From contig NZ_JAROCB010000001.1 in NCBI RefSeq assembly GCF_030433675.1, positions 741,333 through 805,332 on the forward strand: DNA of 64,000 nucleotides. The letters are read 5' to 3'. Both the position numbers and the translations under genes were made by a program. The notes beneath the pieces were generated by a model. It did not search any database. It was not told the DNA's origin and saw only the letters and a program-made list of their open reading frames with translations. Below are positions 37,767 to 47,225 of this stretch, piece after piece. The stretch comes from Leifsonia virtsii (GTDB lineage: Bacteria > Actinomycetota > Actinomycetes > Actinomycetales > Microbacteriaceae). How positions within the stretch are numbered: position 1 is the stretch's first letter; each line of letters starts with the position of its first letter.

Positions 37767-37801
37767 GCGACGGCCGTCCGCGGGACCTGTCCCGCGCCGC
37801 G

Positions 37802-37842
37802 AGCGAGCCCCCGTCCGGACCGAGTCCGGGTGGGGGCTCGCT
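37802..37842 (+). terminator. rpsT terminator hairpin
   Basis: An 11-bp perfect stem (AGCGAGCCCCC at 37802-37812 with GGGGGCTCGCT at 37832-37842) 35 bp after the rpsT stop. The interior GTCCGGAC/GTCCGG segments can extend the structure. No long T-run follows. Confidence 0.7.
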
Positions 37843-37884
37843 GCGTCTGCGGTGCGTTCGGCCGCCCGCGCGCCGTGCGCGACT

Positions 37885-38016
37885 GCGGTGCGGCGGAACG
37901 AATGCGGCGGGGCGAGCGGGCGCAGACGTTCCGTTGCACCGCAGACGTTCCGGATCAATGCGCGAGTGCGGTGTGGCGGAACGAATGCGGCGGGGCGAGC
38001 AGGCGCAGACGTTCCG
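37885..38016. repeat. 49-bp direct repeat with inverted arms between rpsT and holA
   Basis: Two copies, 37885-37933 and 37968-38016, differ at two positions. Within the first, GCGGTGCGGCGGAACG (37885-37900) pairs with 37927-37942 at 14 of 16 positions, forming a hairpin. CAGACGTTCCG occurs three times, at 37923, 37942 and 38006. The first copy begins with GCGACTGCGGTGC (from 37878), the core also seen at 19741. The region (287 bp from the rpsT stop to the holA stop) has no gene. Confidence 0.85.
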
Positions 38017-38053
38017 AACGGGCGCCGTCGCACCGACGGTAGCGCGGGATACG

Positions 38054-39094
38054 TCAGTCGCGGCCGCGGGCGCTGACGATGCGGATCATGCGCTCGAGGG
38101 CGAACACCGGGTCGCGGCCGCCGCCCTTGACGTTGGCGTCGGTCTCGGCGAGCAGCTCGATGCAGCGGCCCAGGCCGTCCTCCGTCCAGCCCTGGAGGTC
38201 GCGGCGGGCGCGGTCGACCTGCCACGGCGCGAGTCCGAACTGCTGCGCCAACTGGCCGGAGCCGCCGCGGGCGCCGGAGATCTTGGCCATGGTGCGGATC
38301 TTGCTGGCGAACGCGGCCACCATCGGTACCGGGTCCGCCCCGGACGCGAGCGCATGACGCATGGTGACGAGAGCCTCGCCGTGGCGGCCGGCGATCGCGG
38401 CGTCGGCCACCTGGAACGCGTTGGTCTCCACGCGGCCGCCGTAGTACTTGTCGACCGTCGCCTCGGTGATCTGCTCGGCCGAGTCGGAGAGCAGCTGCTG
38501 GCAGGCGGCCGCGAGCTCCGCGAGGTCGTCCGAGAACGCCGAGGTGATCGCCCGGAGCGCGCCGGGGGTCACCTTGCGGCCGGCCGCCGCGAACTCCGCC
38601 TGCGCGAAGTCGTACTTCTCGGCGTCCTTCTTCAGCTCGGCGCAGACCACCTCGATGCCGCCGCCCTTGCCGGAGCGGATGACGTCGAGCAGCTTCTTGC
38701 CGCGCACACCGCCCGCGTGGCGGAGCGTGACGACCGTACCGTCGGCCGGGGCTTCGAGGTAGTCGAGCATGTCGGCGAGGAACGCCTCGTTGCACTTCTC
38801 GACGGCCTCGACCCGGATGAGCCGCGGCTCGCCGAACAGGGAGGGGCTCGCGAGGGTGAGCAGCTCCCCCGGCGCGTAGTCTCCCGCGTGCAGGTCGCTG
38901 ATCTCCAGGCTCGGATCGTCGGCCTTGAGCGCGTCGCGCAGAGTGCGCACGGCACGGTCGGCGAGGAACCCCTCGGAACCGGTGACGAGGACCACGGGAG
39001 CGGACCGCACCTGGTTCCACGGAACCTGCGGGATCGCGCTGGCGGCGGTGCGCGCCTTGCTCGCTCCGCCTCTGCTGTTGCCTCGGGTCGCCAC
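38054..39094 (-). CDS. holA: DNA polymerase III subunit delta
   Basis: A 346-residue clamp-loader subunit that opens the sliding clamp. Family features include PQVPWNQV, PVVLVTGSEGFLADRAV, LFGEPRLIRVE, and the C-terminal FALERMIR region; the Walker-like motif is degenerate, as normal. The GTG at 39094 gives the standard actinobacterial N-terminus with a Ser/Gly/Arg-rich start. The comEC frame overlaps the first 463 nt in another reading frame. Confidence 0.93.
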   Translation of the reverse strand: MATRGNSRGGASKARTAASAIPQVPWNQVRSAPVVLVTGSEGFLADRAVRTLRDALKADDPSLEISDLHAGDYAPGELLTLASPSLFGEPRLIRVEAVEKCNEAFLADMLDYLEAPADGTVVTLRHAGGVRGKKLLDVIRSGKGGGIEVVCAELKKDAEKYDFAQAEFAAAGRKVTPGALRAITSAFSDDLAELAAACQQLLSDSAEQITEATVDKYYGGRVETNAFQVADAAIAGRHGEALVTMRHALASGADPVPMVAAFASKIRTMAKISGARGGSGQLAQQFGLAPWQVDRARRDLQGWTEDGLGRCIELLAETDANVKGGGRDPVFALERMIRIVSARGRD

Positions 39095-41463
39095 GTTCCT
39101 CCTCGTCCGTATCCAGGATACGGGCGACCACCGGCAGTGGTCGCCGCGGGCCGCTCGCTCCACACCGCGACACCGTGCTCGCGGGGGGAGACGAGGAGCA
39201 TGCCCTGCTGATCGGTGCGCGCGACGGCGGTCCCGACCTGCGCCAGCATCCGGAGCGCCGACCGAGTCGGGTGACCGTAGCCGTTCCTCTCCCCCACCGA
39301 CACGAGCCCGACGCGCGCCGACAGCGCTGCGTAGAGCGCCGGGCTCTGGTCCGCGGACCCGTGGTGACCGACCTTCACCACGTCGACCGGACGGACCGTG
39401 CGCGTCGCGAGCAGCGCGTCCTGCGCCTCCTCGCCGAGGTCGCCGAGGAAGACGGCGCGCAGCCCACGTCCCTCGACCTCCACGGTGAGACTGCCGGCGT
39501 TCCCCGTGTCGCCCTCCGCAGCGCCGCCGCCCGCGGGACCCGGCGGCCACAGCAGACGCCAGCGCAGCTCTCCCAGGCTTCCGCTCAGCCCCGCGTGCGC
39601 CCGCTCGGCGGGGACACCGGCGTCACGGAGCAGGCCCAGCGTGCGCTCGTCGGCGTCTCGTACCGGACGCTGCACCAGCGCCCGCTCCGCCCGCGACACG
39701 ACACCCGAGAGGCCGCCGACGTGGTCTGCGTCGAAGTGGGTGAGCACCAGGAGCTGCACCCGGCTGACCCCGAGACGGTCCAGGCACGTAGTGGCGGGTG
39801 CAGGCTCGCGTCCGACGTCGATCATCGCCACGGCGTCTCCGTCACGGACGAGAAGCGCATCTCCCTGCCCGACGTCGCAGGCGGCCAGCACCCAGTCGGA
39901 CGGGATGGAGGCGACGCGGGCGACCCAGGCTCCCGCGAGCACACCGCCGTAGACCACGACTCCGATCGCGAGCACACCGGCGGCGACGGCCGCGACCGCC
40001 GGGGATGAACGCCGCACCGACACCAGGACCGCCACCGCGACGAGCGTCAGCGCGCACAGCACGACGCCGAGCGCGCCGGGCGCCCACGGCAGCGCCGTTC
40101 CGGGCAGACCGCTCGCCAGCGCCGCGACCTGGGCGATCCAGGCGGAGGGCACCCAGGCGAGCCGGACCAGCACGTCGCCCAGCCAGGGCGCCCAAGGCAG
40201 CACGGCACAGGCCAGGCAGCCGAGCACGGTGGCGACAGGAGCGGCCGGCTCCGCGAGGAGGTTCGCCGCGACGCCGTACAGCGGGAGGCTCGGCGCCAGG
40301 AGGATGAGGACGGGCTGGCACGCCAGCTGCGCCGCCGCGGGCACCGCGAGGGCGAGGGCGAGCGAGCGCGGCATCCAGCGGCCGAGTGCGCGGGCGAGCG
40401 GCGCTGCGAGGACCAGCAGCCCGGCGGTCGCGAGCACCGAGAGGGCGAACCCGTAGTCTCGGGCGAGCCACGGGTCGTGGATCAGCAGCACGACGACAGC
40501 GAGAGCGAGTGCGGGGATGCCGTCCGCCGGGCGTCCTCGCGCCAGCCCGACGAGCATCACGGACGCCATGGCCGCCGCGCGGATGACGCTGGCGCCCGGG
40601 CCGACCAGGACCACGAAGCCGAGCAGTGCCGCCCCCGCGACGACGACGCGGGTACGACGCGGCAGGCCGAGCAGCCGCGCAGCGAGGAAGACGAGACCGA
40701 TCACCAGCGCGCAGTTCGCGCCGGACACCGCGGTCAGGTGGCTGAGCGACGAGGCCTTCATCGCCGCGTCGAGACCCGGCGTCACAGCGGTCTCGTCGCC
40801 GATGGCGAGGCCGGGGAGCAGGCTGCCGCCGTCGCCGGGCAGTCCCGTCGCCGCGTGCGCGAACCGCGCTCGCAAGGCGGCGGCCCAGGCGAGCCAGGGC
40901 GGCGGGGGCTCCTGCACGGCCGGCCGGTCGTGCGCCCGGACGAGATAGGTCGTCGCCTCCCCCGGATCCTCGCGCACGACCGCCCCATGGACGCTCACGA
41001 CGGCTCCGAGTGCGAGCTCGCGCGCCTCAGCCTCCGACGCGTCGAACTGCACGGTTACCGGGACACCGGCACCCTCTCCTGCGGTCCTGCCGCGCAGGCT
41101 CCAGCGCGGGGCGTCTCCGAAGCCGCCCGACAGGCGCTGCGGCGGCCGATCCACGCCGACCAGGAGGTCGACCGAGGCGCCGTCGCGAACGGCCGCGTCC
41201 AGCTCCGCCGATGCCCGCGCCGGCGCTTGCGCAGCGACAACCGACGCGCCGAGCGCGACCGCGCCGAGCGCCACAGCCGCCACGGGTAGAAGCCGGAAGA
41301 GCCGGAGCCGACGCGAAGCCCGCACGGCCGCCCGGCCGACGCACACGACCGCGGAAACGGCGCCGACGACGACCACGGCCCACGCCGCCTCGGGGAGCCC
41401 GATCAGCAGCGCGCACGTCACCCAGAGGGCGACGGCGGGCACGGCGAGGCGGAGGTCGGGCAT
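38632..41463 (-). CDS. comEC: ComEC/Rec2 DNA-uptake channel with out-of-frame 3' extension
   Basis: A 943-codon frame; the first ~775 residues are a complete ComEC. N-terminal helices and OB region are followed by the competence domain (GLAIGDETAVTPGLDAAM, HLTAVSGANCALVIGLVF, RAAAMASVMLVGLARGRP) and a metallo-beta-lactamase-like domain (ACDVGQGDALLV, LTHFDADHVGGLSG, VVKVGHHGSADQSP). After VAVWSERPAATTAGG the frame has no stop and runs 463 nt into holA as Ser/Arg/Pro-rich sequence with no family resemblance. Either the true stop has been lost or an indel shifted the frame near 39100-39180. The start overlaps comEA (TGATG). Confidence 0.88.
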   Translation of the reverse strand: MPDLRLAVPAVALWVTCALLIGLPEAAWAVVVVGAVSAVVCVGRAAVRASRRLRLFRLLPVAAVALGAVALGASVVAAQAPARASAELDAAVRDGASVDLLVGVDRPPQRLSGGFGDAPRWSLRGRTAGEGAGVPVTVQFDASEAEARELALGAVVSVHGAVVREDPGEATTYLVRAHDRPAVQEPPPPWLAWAAALRARFAHAATGLPGDGGSLLPGLAIGDETAVTPGLDAAMKASSLSHLTAVSGANCALVIGLVFLAARLLGLPRRTRVVVAGAALLGFVVLVGPGASVIRAAAMASVMLVGLARGRPADGIPALALAVVVLLIHDPWLARDYGFALSVLATAGLLVLAAPLARALGRWMPRSLALALAVPAAAQLACQPVLILLAPSLPLYGVAANLLAEPAAPVATVLGCLACAVLPWAPWLGDVLVRLAWVPSAWIAQVAALASGLPGTALPWAPGALGVVLCALTLVAVAVLVSVRRSSPAVAAVAAGVLAIGVVVYGGVLAGAWVARVASIPSDWVLAACDVGQGDALLVRDGDAVAMIDVGREPAPATTCLDRLGVSRVQLLVLTHFDADHVGGLSGVVSRAERALVQRPVRDADERTLGLLRDAGVPAERAHAGLSGSLGELRWRLLWPPGPAGGGAAEGDTGNAGSLTVEVEGRGLRAVFLGDLGEEAQDALLATRTVRPVDVVKVGHHGSADQSPALYAALSARVGLVSVGERNGYGHPTRSALRMLAQVGTAVARTDQQGMLLVSPREHGVAVWSERPAATTAGGRPYPGYGRGGTWRPEATAEAERARRAPPPARSRRFRGTRCGPLPWSSSPVPRGSSPTVPCALCATRSRPTIRAWRSATCTRETTRRGSCSPSRAPPCSASRGSSGSRPSRSATRRSSPTCSTTSKPRPTVRSSRSATRAVCAARSCSTSSAPARAAASRWSAPS

Positions 41464-42143
41464 CAGACCACCACGCGGTCCTTGAGGCCGTCGAAGAGTT
41501 TCTGGCCGATGCCGGAGACCTTGAGCAGGTCGGACGGCTGGGCGAAGCGCCCGTTGGCCTGCCGCCAGTCCACGATGCGCTGCGCGAGGGCCGGACCGAT
41601 GCGCGGTAGACCTTCCAACTCTGCCTGAGTGGCCGTATTGAGGTTGACGGGAGCACTGCCCGCAGCCGCACCGGAGCCGACGGCAGATCCGGAGCCCACC
41701 GCAGCGCCCGCCGGCGGGTCGCCCACCTTCGGAATCGCGAGCTGCTCCCCATCCGCCACCGGACGTGCGAGGTTCACGGCCGCGACATCTGCGTCGTCCG
41801 CCACCCCTCCTGCCGCGGCCACCGCGTCGACCACCCGCGCTCCGGCGGCCAGCGACACGAGCCCCGGCCTGCGCACCGCGCCGGTCACATGCACCAGCAC
41901 CGAACCTGGCGGCGCCGACTCCACCGGGGATGTCTCACGCAGAGCGACCGCCGACGGCGTCACGACGGAGCCACCGCCCTGCGCCGCCGCCGACACCAGC
42001 ACGGCGATCACGGCCGCGACGATCAGCAGCACCACCGCGCCGCCGACCCCCGCACGCACCCGCCGAGACCGCGGGGCGGGCTCCGCTCCGCGCACACCGG
42101 AGACGGCCGGCTCATCCGGTGCGGTGTCGGCGCTGTGTCGCAT
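41463..42143 (-). CDS. comEA: ComEA-like DNA-binding competence protein
   Basis: A 226-residue membrane-anchored DNA receptor. The basic N-terminus and single transmembrane helix (GGAVVLLIVAAVIAVLVSAAA, about 31-51) precede an SLBB-like domain (VLVHVTGAVRRPGLVSLAAGARVVDAVAAAGG) and a Gly/Ser/Ala-rich linker. The C-terminal helix-hairpin-helix pair (LNTATQAELEGLPRIGPALAQRIVDWRQANGRF...LLKVSGIGQKLFDGLKD) binds DNA. With ComEC this forms the uptake machinery, although pilus genes are not in this window. The ATG is 6 nt after TAGCGT. Confidence 0.95.
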   Translation of the reverse strand: MRHSADTAPDEPAVSGVRGAEPAPRSRRVRAGVGGAVVLLIVAAVIAVLVSAAAQGGGSVVTPSAVALRETSPVESAPPGSVLVHVTGAVRRPGLVSLAAGARVVDAVAAAGGVADDADVAAVNLARPVADGEQLAIPKVGDPPAGAAVGSGSAVGSGAAAGSAPVNLNTATQAELEGLPRIGPALAQRIVDWRQANGRFAQPSDLLKVSGIGQKLFDGLKDRVVV

Positions 42144-42149
42144 GCCTCA

Positions 42150-42155
42150 ACGCTA
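42150..42155 (-). promoter_or_regulatory. -10 box of a leaderless comEA promoter
   Basis: TAGCGT on the minus strand, six bases (TGAGGC) before the comEA ATG; it belongs to the TAGCGTTGAGG group with the ABC exporter and FUSC starts. Confidence 0.5.
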
Positions 42156-42208
42156 GGAAGGCCGCACGCCCGGCACCGGCCGCCTGCGGAATCGGTGGAG
42201 AACGCAGC

Positions 42209-42242
42209 GAGGGCGCCGGATTGTGGAGAACCCGGCGCCCTC
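42209..42242 (-). terminator. leuS terminator hairpin
   Basis: An 11-bp perfect stem (GAGGGCGCCGG/CCGGCGCCCTC) with a 12-nt loop, 23 bp after the leuS stop. No T-run. Confidence 0.75.
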
Positions 42243-42265
42243 AGCTCACGAATGAGCCGACGACC

Positions 42266-44881
42266 TCAACCGCGCGGCTTGGTGGCGATGTTCACCAGGC
42301 GCGGCGCCCGCACGATCACGTTGACGACCTCCTGGTCGCCCACCGACCGCGTGACCGCCTCCGAGCCGCGGGCCAGAGCCTCCAGCTCGTCGGCCGAGAT
42401 CTTCGGCGAGACCTCGAGCCGGTCGCGAACCTTGCCGTTCACCTGCACGACGGCCGTGACCGACTCCTCGATCAGCAGTGTGGGGTCGGGCTTGCGCCAC
42501 TGCGCCAGCGCCACCGACGGCTCGTAGCCGAGCTTCTGCCACATGTCCTCGGCGGTGTATGGCGAGAACAGGTTCAGCGCCATCGCGACGACCTCGGCCG
42601 CCTCGCGCACGGCCGCGTCGCCCGGGCCTGCGCCGGTGTCGATCGTCTTGCGGGTGGCGTTCACCAGCTCCATCAGACGCGCGACGACGACGTTGAACTT
42701 GAACGACTCCACCAGCCCCGGCGCGTCAGCCAGGAAGCGGTGCGTGACACGGCGCAACGCCGCATCCCCCGTCTTCCAGACCACGTCGGGAGCGCTGGTC
42801 ACGTCGTCGGCGATGCGCCAGGCGCGCGCCAGGAACTTCGCCGAACCGGACGGCGACACGTCGGCCCAGTCGATGTCGTCCTCCGGCGGGCCGGCGAACG
42901 CCATGGTCAGGCGCACCGCGTCGACGCCGTGCTCGTCCAGCTGCTCGGAAAGCTTCACCAGGTTGCCGCGCGACTTGGACATGGCCGAGCCGTCCATCAG
43001 CACCAGGCCCTGGTTCAGCAGGGCGGTGAACGGCTCCGTGAAGCTGATGTAGCCGAGATCGAACAGCACCTTGGTGACGAACCGGGCGTACAGCAGGTGC
43101 AGGATGGCGTGCGTCACGCCGCCCACGTACTGGTCGACCGGCGCCCACTTCTCCGCCTCGCGCGGGTCGAAGGCCTGCGTGTCGTCCTTCGGGTTCAGGA
43201 AGCGCAGGAAGTACCACGAGCTGTCCACGAACGTGTCCATCGTGTCGGTGTCGCGGGTGGCAGGGCCCCCGCACGACGGGCACGAGACGTTCAGCCACTC
43301 GGTCGCCCCGCCCAGCGGGCTGGTGCCCTTGGGCTGCAGGTCGAGTCCCTCGGCCGGCGGCAGCAGCACCGGCAGCTCCGACTCGGGCACCGGCACCTCG
43401 CCGCACTGCTCGCAGTGGATGATCGGGATGGGCGTGCCCCAGTACCGCTGCCGGGAGATCAGCCAGTCGCGCAGCCGGAAGTTCTTCGCCGGTGCGCCCA
43501 GGTGCGACGCCTGCAGCGCCTCGGTGACGCGACGGATCGCGTTCGACTTGCTCAGCCCGTCGAACGGCCCCGAGTTGATCAGGCGGCCCTCTCCGGTCAG
43601 CGCGACGCCGGTCTCGGCCGGGCTCTCCAGCGCGGCCTCCTCCGGCAGGATCGGCTCACCGGTCTCCGGGTCGGTGTGGATGACCGGGATGGCGCCGGTC
43701 ACCGGCTGCGTCGTGTCGACCACGACCCGCACGGGCAGGTCGAACGCACGGGCGAAGTCCAGGTCGCGCTGATCGTGCGCAGGCACGGCCATGATCGCAC
43801 CGTGCCCGTAATCGCTCAGCACGTAGTCGGCGGCCCAGATCGGCAGCTTCTCGCCGGTCAGCGGGTTGATCGCGTGGCGCTCCAGGAAGACGCCGGTCTT
43901 CTCGCGCTCGGTGCTCAGCCGGTCCATCTCGGTCGTGCCGCGCACGGCCTCCAGGTACTCGTCGAAGCGCTGCTTGACCTCGGGACGCGCACCCTCGACC
44001 AGCTCGGCGGCCAGGTCGGAGTCCGGCGCGACGACCATGAAGGTGACGCCGTAGAGCGTGTCAGGACGGGTCGTGTAGACGGTGACCGGCTCCTCGCGGC
44101 CCTCGATCTGGAACGTGACGTCGGCACCCGTCGAGCGCCCGATCCAGTTGCGCTGCATGGAGATGACCTTGGACGGCCACGCGCCCTCCAGCTGGTTCAG
44201 GTCATCCAGCAGGCGGTCGGCGTAGTCGGTGATGCGGAAGTACCACTGGGTCAGCTTCTTCTTCGTGACCAGGTTGTCGCAGCGCTCGCAGCGGCCGTTC
44301 ACGACCTGCTCGTTCGCCAGCACGGTCTGGTCGAAGGGGCACCAGTTGACCTGGCTGGCCTTGCGGTACGCCAGGCCCTTCTCGTACAGCTTCAGGAACA
44401 GCCACTGGTTCCAGCGGTAGTAGGAGGGGTCGCTCGTCTGCAGCACGCGGTCCCAGTCGAAGCTGGGCGCGTAGCGGCGCATCGACGCCTTCTGCTGCGC
44501 GATGTTGTCGTTGGTCCAGCCGGCCGGGTCGAGCCCGCGCTTGATGGCTGCGTTCTCGGCGGGCAGGCCGAAGGAGTCCCAGCCGATCGGGTGCAGCACG
44601 TTGAAGCCCTGCTGCCGCCAGTAGCGGGCGATGACGTCGCCCAGCGCGTACGCCTCGGCGTGGCCCATGTGCAGGTCGCCGGACGGGTACGGGAACATGT
44701 CGAGGATGTACTTGCGCGGGCGCGTGTCGGCGGGGTCGTCGGTCGCGAACGGGCGCAGCTCCTCCCAGATCGGGAGCCACTTGTCCTGGATCGCCGCGAA
44801 GTCGTACTGCGCGCGCTCGGTCTGCGCGTCCTGCGGGGTGCTCGCGGCCGTGGTGCCGGCTGCGTCGTGCTCGTGTGCCAC
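42266..44881 (-). CDS. leuS: leucyl-tRNA synthetase
   Basis: An 871-residue class Ia synthetase. HIGH-type motif HMGH at 71-74 ([15 protein letters not shown]), a zinc-binding insert with CERCDNL and the [11 protein letters not shown] element, the CP1 editing domain ([18 protein letters not shown]), and the KMSKS variant AMSKSRGN. The C-terminal anticodon and Leu-specific domains ([19 protein letters not shown]) are present. A bacterial-type enzyme of normal length. The GTG at 44881 gives an N-terminal extension of about 25 residues before [10 protein letters not shown]. The 86-nt leader has two hairpins. Confidence 0.97.
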   Translation of the reverse strand: MAHEHDAAGTTAASTPQDAQTERAQYDFAAIQDKWLPIWEELRPFATDDPADTRPRKYILDMFPYPSGDLHMGHAEAYALGDVIARYWRQQGFNVLHPIGWDSFGLPAENAAIKRGLDPAGWTNDNIAQQKASMRRYAPSFDWDRVLQTSDPSYYRWNQWLFLKLYEKGLAYRKASQVNWCPFDQTVLANEQVVNGRCERCDNLVTKKKLTQWYFRITDYADRLLDDLNQLEGAWPSKVISMQRNWIGRSTGADVTFQIEGREEPVTVYTTRPDTLYGVTFMVVAPDSDLAAELVEGARPEVKQRFDEYLEAVRGTTEMDRLSTEREKTGVFLERHAINPLTGEKLPIWAADYVLSDYGHGAIMAVPAHDQRDLDFARAFDLPVRVVVDTTQPVTGAIPVIHTDPETGEPILPEEAALESPAETGVALTGEGRLINSGPFDGLSKSNAIRRVTEALQASHLGAPAKNFRLRDWLISRQRYWGTPIPIIHCEQCGEVPVPESELPVLLPPAEGLDLQPKGTSPLGGATEWLNVSCPSCGGPATRDTDTMDTFVDSSWYFLRFLNPKDDTQAFDPREAEKWAPVDQYVGGVTHAILHLLYARFVTKVLFDLGYISFTEPFTALLNQGLVLMDGSAMSKSRGNLVKLSEQLDEHGVDAVRLTMAFAGPPEDDIDWADVSPSGSAKFLARAWRIADDVTSAPDVVWKTGDAALRRVTHRFLADAPGLVESFKFNVVVARLMELVNATRKTIDTGAGPGDAAVREAAEVVAMALNLFSPYTAEDMWQKLGYEPSVALAQWRKPDPTLLIEESVTAVVQVNGKVRDRLEVSPKISADELEALARGSEAVTRSVGDQEVVNVIVRAPRLVNIATKPRG

Positions 44882-44905
44882 GTGACTCTCAATCTCGGAT
44901 CCGTC

Positions 44906-44958
44906 GTGCCGCGGGTGGGTTCGGCGGCACGGAAGAGGTCCGGACGGCGCGCGTCCGG
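44906..44958 (-). terminator. two hairpins between pabB and leuS
   Basis: CCGGAC/GTCCGG (44940-44945 and 44953-44958, loop 7) and GTGCCGC/GCGGCAC (44906-44912 and 44924-44930, loop 11) occupy the gap after the pabB stop. They may end pabB transcription or form part of the leuS leader. No T-box sequence was found. Confidence 0.4.
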
Positions 44959-44967
44959 GTCTCCAGC

Positions 44968-46398
44968 TTACTGAACGTCGGAGGCGTCCAGTCCGTTCCC
45001 AGCGGGCTCCCGGTTCGCCGACGGCGTGACGGCGCCGGCGACACCGGCGGCACCGAGCAGCGCGGCGGCCTTCACGCGCACCTCCTCCAGCTCCTCGCGC
45101 GGCACCGACAGCGCGGTGATGCCGCCGCCTGCGCCGATCGTCGCCATGCCGCCGGCGAAGTGGATGCTGCGGATCACCATCGCGAGCTCCGCCGTGCCGT
45201 TGAACGCGAGGTAGCCGAAGCATCCGGCGAACGCGCCGCGCGGGCCGCGCTCCAGCCGGTGCAGGATGCGCATCGCGCTCAGCTTGGGCGCGCCGGTCAT
45301 CGAGCCGGCCGGGAAGCACGCGGCCACCGCGTCCACCGCGCCGAGCCCGGCCCGCAGCCGGCCCTCGACGGTGGACACCAGCTGGTGCACCTGCGCGTAG
45401 CTCTCCACGGCGAGCAGGTTGCGCACCTCGACCGAGCCGACCTCGCTCACCCGGCCGAGGTCGTTGCGCATGAGGTCGACGATCATCACGTTCTCGGCGC
45501 GCTCCTTCTCGCTCGCCTCGAGGTCGGCGCGCAGCTCGAGGTCGGCGGCGACGGTCGCGCCGCGGGGACGCGTCCCCTTGATCGGACGGGTGCGGACGCG
45601 GCCGTCGGCCTCCACGCGCAGGAACTGCTCCGGCGACGAACTGACCAGCACGTCGCCCCCGATCCGCACGAACCCGGCGTGCGGCGCGGGGCTGAGCTCG
45701 CGCAACCGCAGGTGCACGGCCAGCGGGTCGGCATCCGTCCGCGCCTCCGCACGGTTGGTGAGGCACAGCTGGTAGGCGTCGCCGGCGCGGATGGCGTCCT
45801 GGCAGGCGGCGATCGCGGCGAGGTACGCGTCGTCGTCGTGCCGCCAGCGTGCGGTGGCCGCGGGGATGGGATGCGCCGCGCGGTAGGCGGCCGCGGCGCC
45901 GGCGGCGTTCGCGAGCGCGGAAGCCGTCGCGGCGAGCCAGGCGCGACCGTCGGGGGTGTCCGGCGCGACGAGCTCGGCGGTGCCTGCGGCGTGGTCGACG
46001 CAGAGGAGACGGTCGACGAGCAGCAGGGCGGCATCCGGCGACCCGGAACCGGAGACAGAGACCGGGACGCCTGTAGCGGCAGCGCCCGCCTCGTAGCCCA
46101 ACCGGCCCCACCAGCCCACCGGGTAGGCGCCGGGCTCCGGACGAGGCCGAGCGGCCAGGTCGTCCCGGAGTGCGTCGAGGATCCCGCCCGGCGTCGTGAC
46201 GCCGTCGACCGTCACCGTGCCGTCGGCGACGGACGCGGTCGCGGTGACCGAACCCGTCCCGAGGAAAGTGCGCCCGTCGGAAGCATCCGGCCCGCTGTCC
46301 AACCACACGGCGTCGCCGCCGGCGCCGAACACGGTCACGAACGCGTCCGCCGGGTCAACCCGGGTCTCGAGCCGGTGCACGCGGAGCGGGAGAGCCAC
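44968..46398 (-). CDS. pabB: aminodeoxychorismate synthase component I (PabB)
   Basis: A 476-residue chorismate-binding enzyme for folate synthesis. The motif PIKGTRPRG, with Lys where anthranilate synthases have Ala, identifies it as PabB. Other blocks are [66 protein letters not shown] and [14 protein letters not shown]. It needs a glutaminase partner (PabA), which is not in the window. The GTG at 46398 is 6 nt from a TAGGCT box that is palindromic with that of pabC, which reads away. Confidence 0.93.
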   Translation of the reverse strand: MALPLRVHRLETRVDPADAFVTVFGAGGDAVWLDSGPDASDGRTFLGTGSVTATASVADGTVTVDGVTTPGGILDALRDDLAARPRPEPGAYPVGWWGRLGYEAGAAATGVPVSVSGSGSPDAALLLVDRLLCVDHAAGTAELVAPDTPDGRAWLAATASALANAAGAAAAYRAAHPIPAATARWRHDDDAYLAAIAACQDAIRAGDAYQLCLTNRAEARTDADPLAVHLRLRELSPAPHAGFVRIGGDVLVSSSPEQFLRVEADGRVRTRPIKGTRPRGATVAADLELRADLEASEKERAENVMIVDLMRNDLGRVSEVGSVEVRNLLAVESYAQVHQLVSTVEGRLRAGLGAVDAVAACFPAGSMTGAPKLSAMRILHRLERGPRGAFAGCFGYLAFNGTAELAMVIRSIHFAGGMATIGAGGGITALSVPREELEEVRVKAAALLGAAGVAGAVTPSANREPAGNGLDASDVQ

Positions 46399-46402
46399 CG
46401 GA

Positions 46403-46411
46403 CTAGCCTAG
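46403..46411. promoter_or_regulatory. palindromic bidirectional -10 element for pabB and pabC
   Basis: CTAGCCTAG contains TAGCCT on the plus strand (46404-46409) and TAGGCT on the minus strand (46405-46410). The GTG starts at 46416 and 46398 are each six bases from the end of their box, so both transcripts are predicted to be leaderless from one shared element. Confidence 0.65.
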
Positions 46412-46415
46412 GCGA

Positions 46416-47225
46416 GTGGATCCACAGCGCACCGGACCGATGACCGCGCTCGCCGACTGGGCGAACGGCGAACTGCGGTTCCGCGACGACTGCGAATTAG
46501 TGGAGACCGAGCTGCTCGGCGCCGACTCCTTCCTGGTCGAGGAGGGCCGCGTCCTCGCTCTCGGCCTGCACCGGTCCCGGTTCGCCGAGACCGCGCGCGA
46601 GCAGGGCTTCGGCGACCTCGGCAAGCTGGAGGCGTTCTGGGACGCCGGGATCGCCGCCCTGCCGCGCGACGGCGCCTGGTTCCCGCGGTTCGAGCTGGTG
46701 CGTGTCCGGGACGCGCTGCGGCTGCGGTTCCGGCAGCGTACGGCTCCGGAGCGGACGTCGTCGGTCGTCGTCGCGACCGCGGACGCCGACCCGCGCCGGG
46801 TCCCGCACCTCAAGGGTCCGGACATCGACCGGCTGAGCGCGCTCCGGCCGAAGGCGCAGCGGCGCGGCGCGCAGGAGGCCGTGATCCTGGACGACGGCCG
46901 CGTCTCGGACGGCGCGACGACCGCGTTGCTGTGGTGGCGCGGCGGGACGCTGTTCGCTCCCCCGTTCGAGCTGCCGCGCGTCGACAGCGTCGCCGCGCGG
47001 ACGGTGCGCGGCATCGCGGCGGCGCTCGGCGTCCCGGTCGAAGAGGAGTCCGTGCGCCCGTCGGAGCTCGACGGCGCGGTGCTGTGGGCGGTCAACGCGC
47101 TGCACGGCATCCGGCCGGTGACCTCCTGGGTCGACGGTCCTGTCCTCGCCGCCGATCCGGCGCGCACGGACGCCTGGCGCGCCCGCTTCGCAGCGCTCGC
47201 CCGGCCGCTCCCTTCGCCGAGTTGA
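46416..47225 (+). CDS. pabC: class IV aminotransferase-like, probable aminodeoxychorismate lyase (PabC)
   Basis: A 269-residue PLP fold type IV protein. Key segments are FRDDCELVETELLGADSFLVEEGR, LHRSRFAETAREQG, and the PLP region HLKGPDIDRLSALRPKAQRRGAQEAVILDDGRVSDGATTALLWW, where the Lys in HLKGPD is the Schiff-base candidate. The position beside pabB supports release of 4-aminobenzoate and pyruvate from aminodeoxychorismate. Divergence from canonical PabC is noticeable, and branched-chain or D-amino acid aminotransferase activity cannot be excluded. A GTG at 46416 or ATG at 46440 may start it; the -10 spacing favours the GTG. Confidence 0.85.
   Translation: MDPQRTGPMTALADWANGELRFRDDCELVETELLGADSFLVEEGRVLALGLHRSRFAETAREQGFGDLGKLEAFWDAGIAALPRDGAWFPRFELVRVRDALRLRFRQRTAPERTSSVVVATADADPRRVPHLKGPDIDRLSALRPKAQRRGAQEAVILDDGRVSDGATTALLWWRGGTLFAPPFELPRVDSVAARTVRGIAAALGVPVEEESVRPSELDGAVLWAVNALHGIRPVTSWVDGPVLAADPARTDAWRARFAALARPLPSPS

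Noticed and set aside
37885-38016. CRISPR array
   Set aside because: Only two repeat units, no regular spacers and no cas genes; the units themselves contain inverted arms.
44882-44967. T-box riboswitch before leuS
   Set aside because: The leader is only 86 nt and contains no AGGGTGG/TGGNACCGCG-type T-box sequence.
41765-44974. Long open frame (over 1000 codons) antisense to leuS and comEA, and similar ones elsewhere, such as 497-3106 plus
   Set aside because: They mirror the G/C third-base bias of real genes on the other strand, have Arg/Gly/Val/Leu-rich translations without domains, and overlap strongly supported genes.
44968-46398. Anthranilate synthase TrpE
   Set aside because: PIKGT carries Lys, characteristic of aminodeoxychorismate synthase, and the neighbour is a PabC-like gene.
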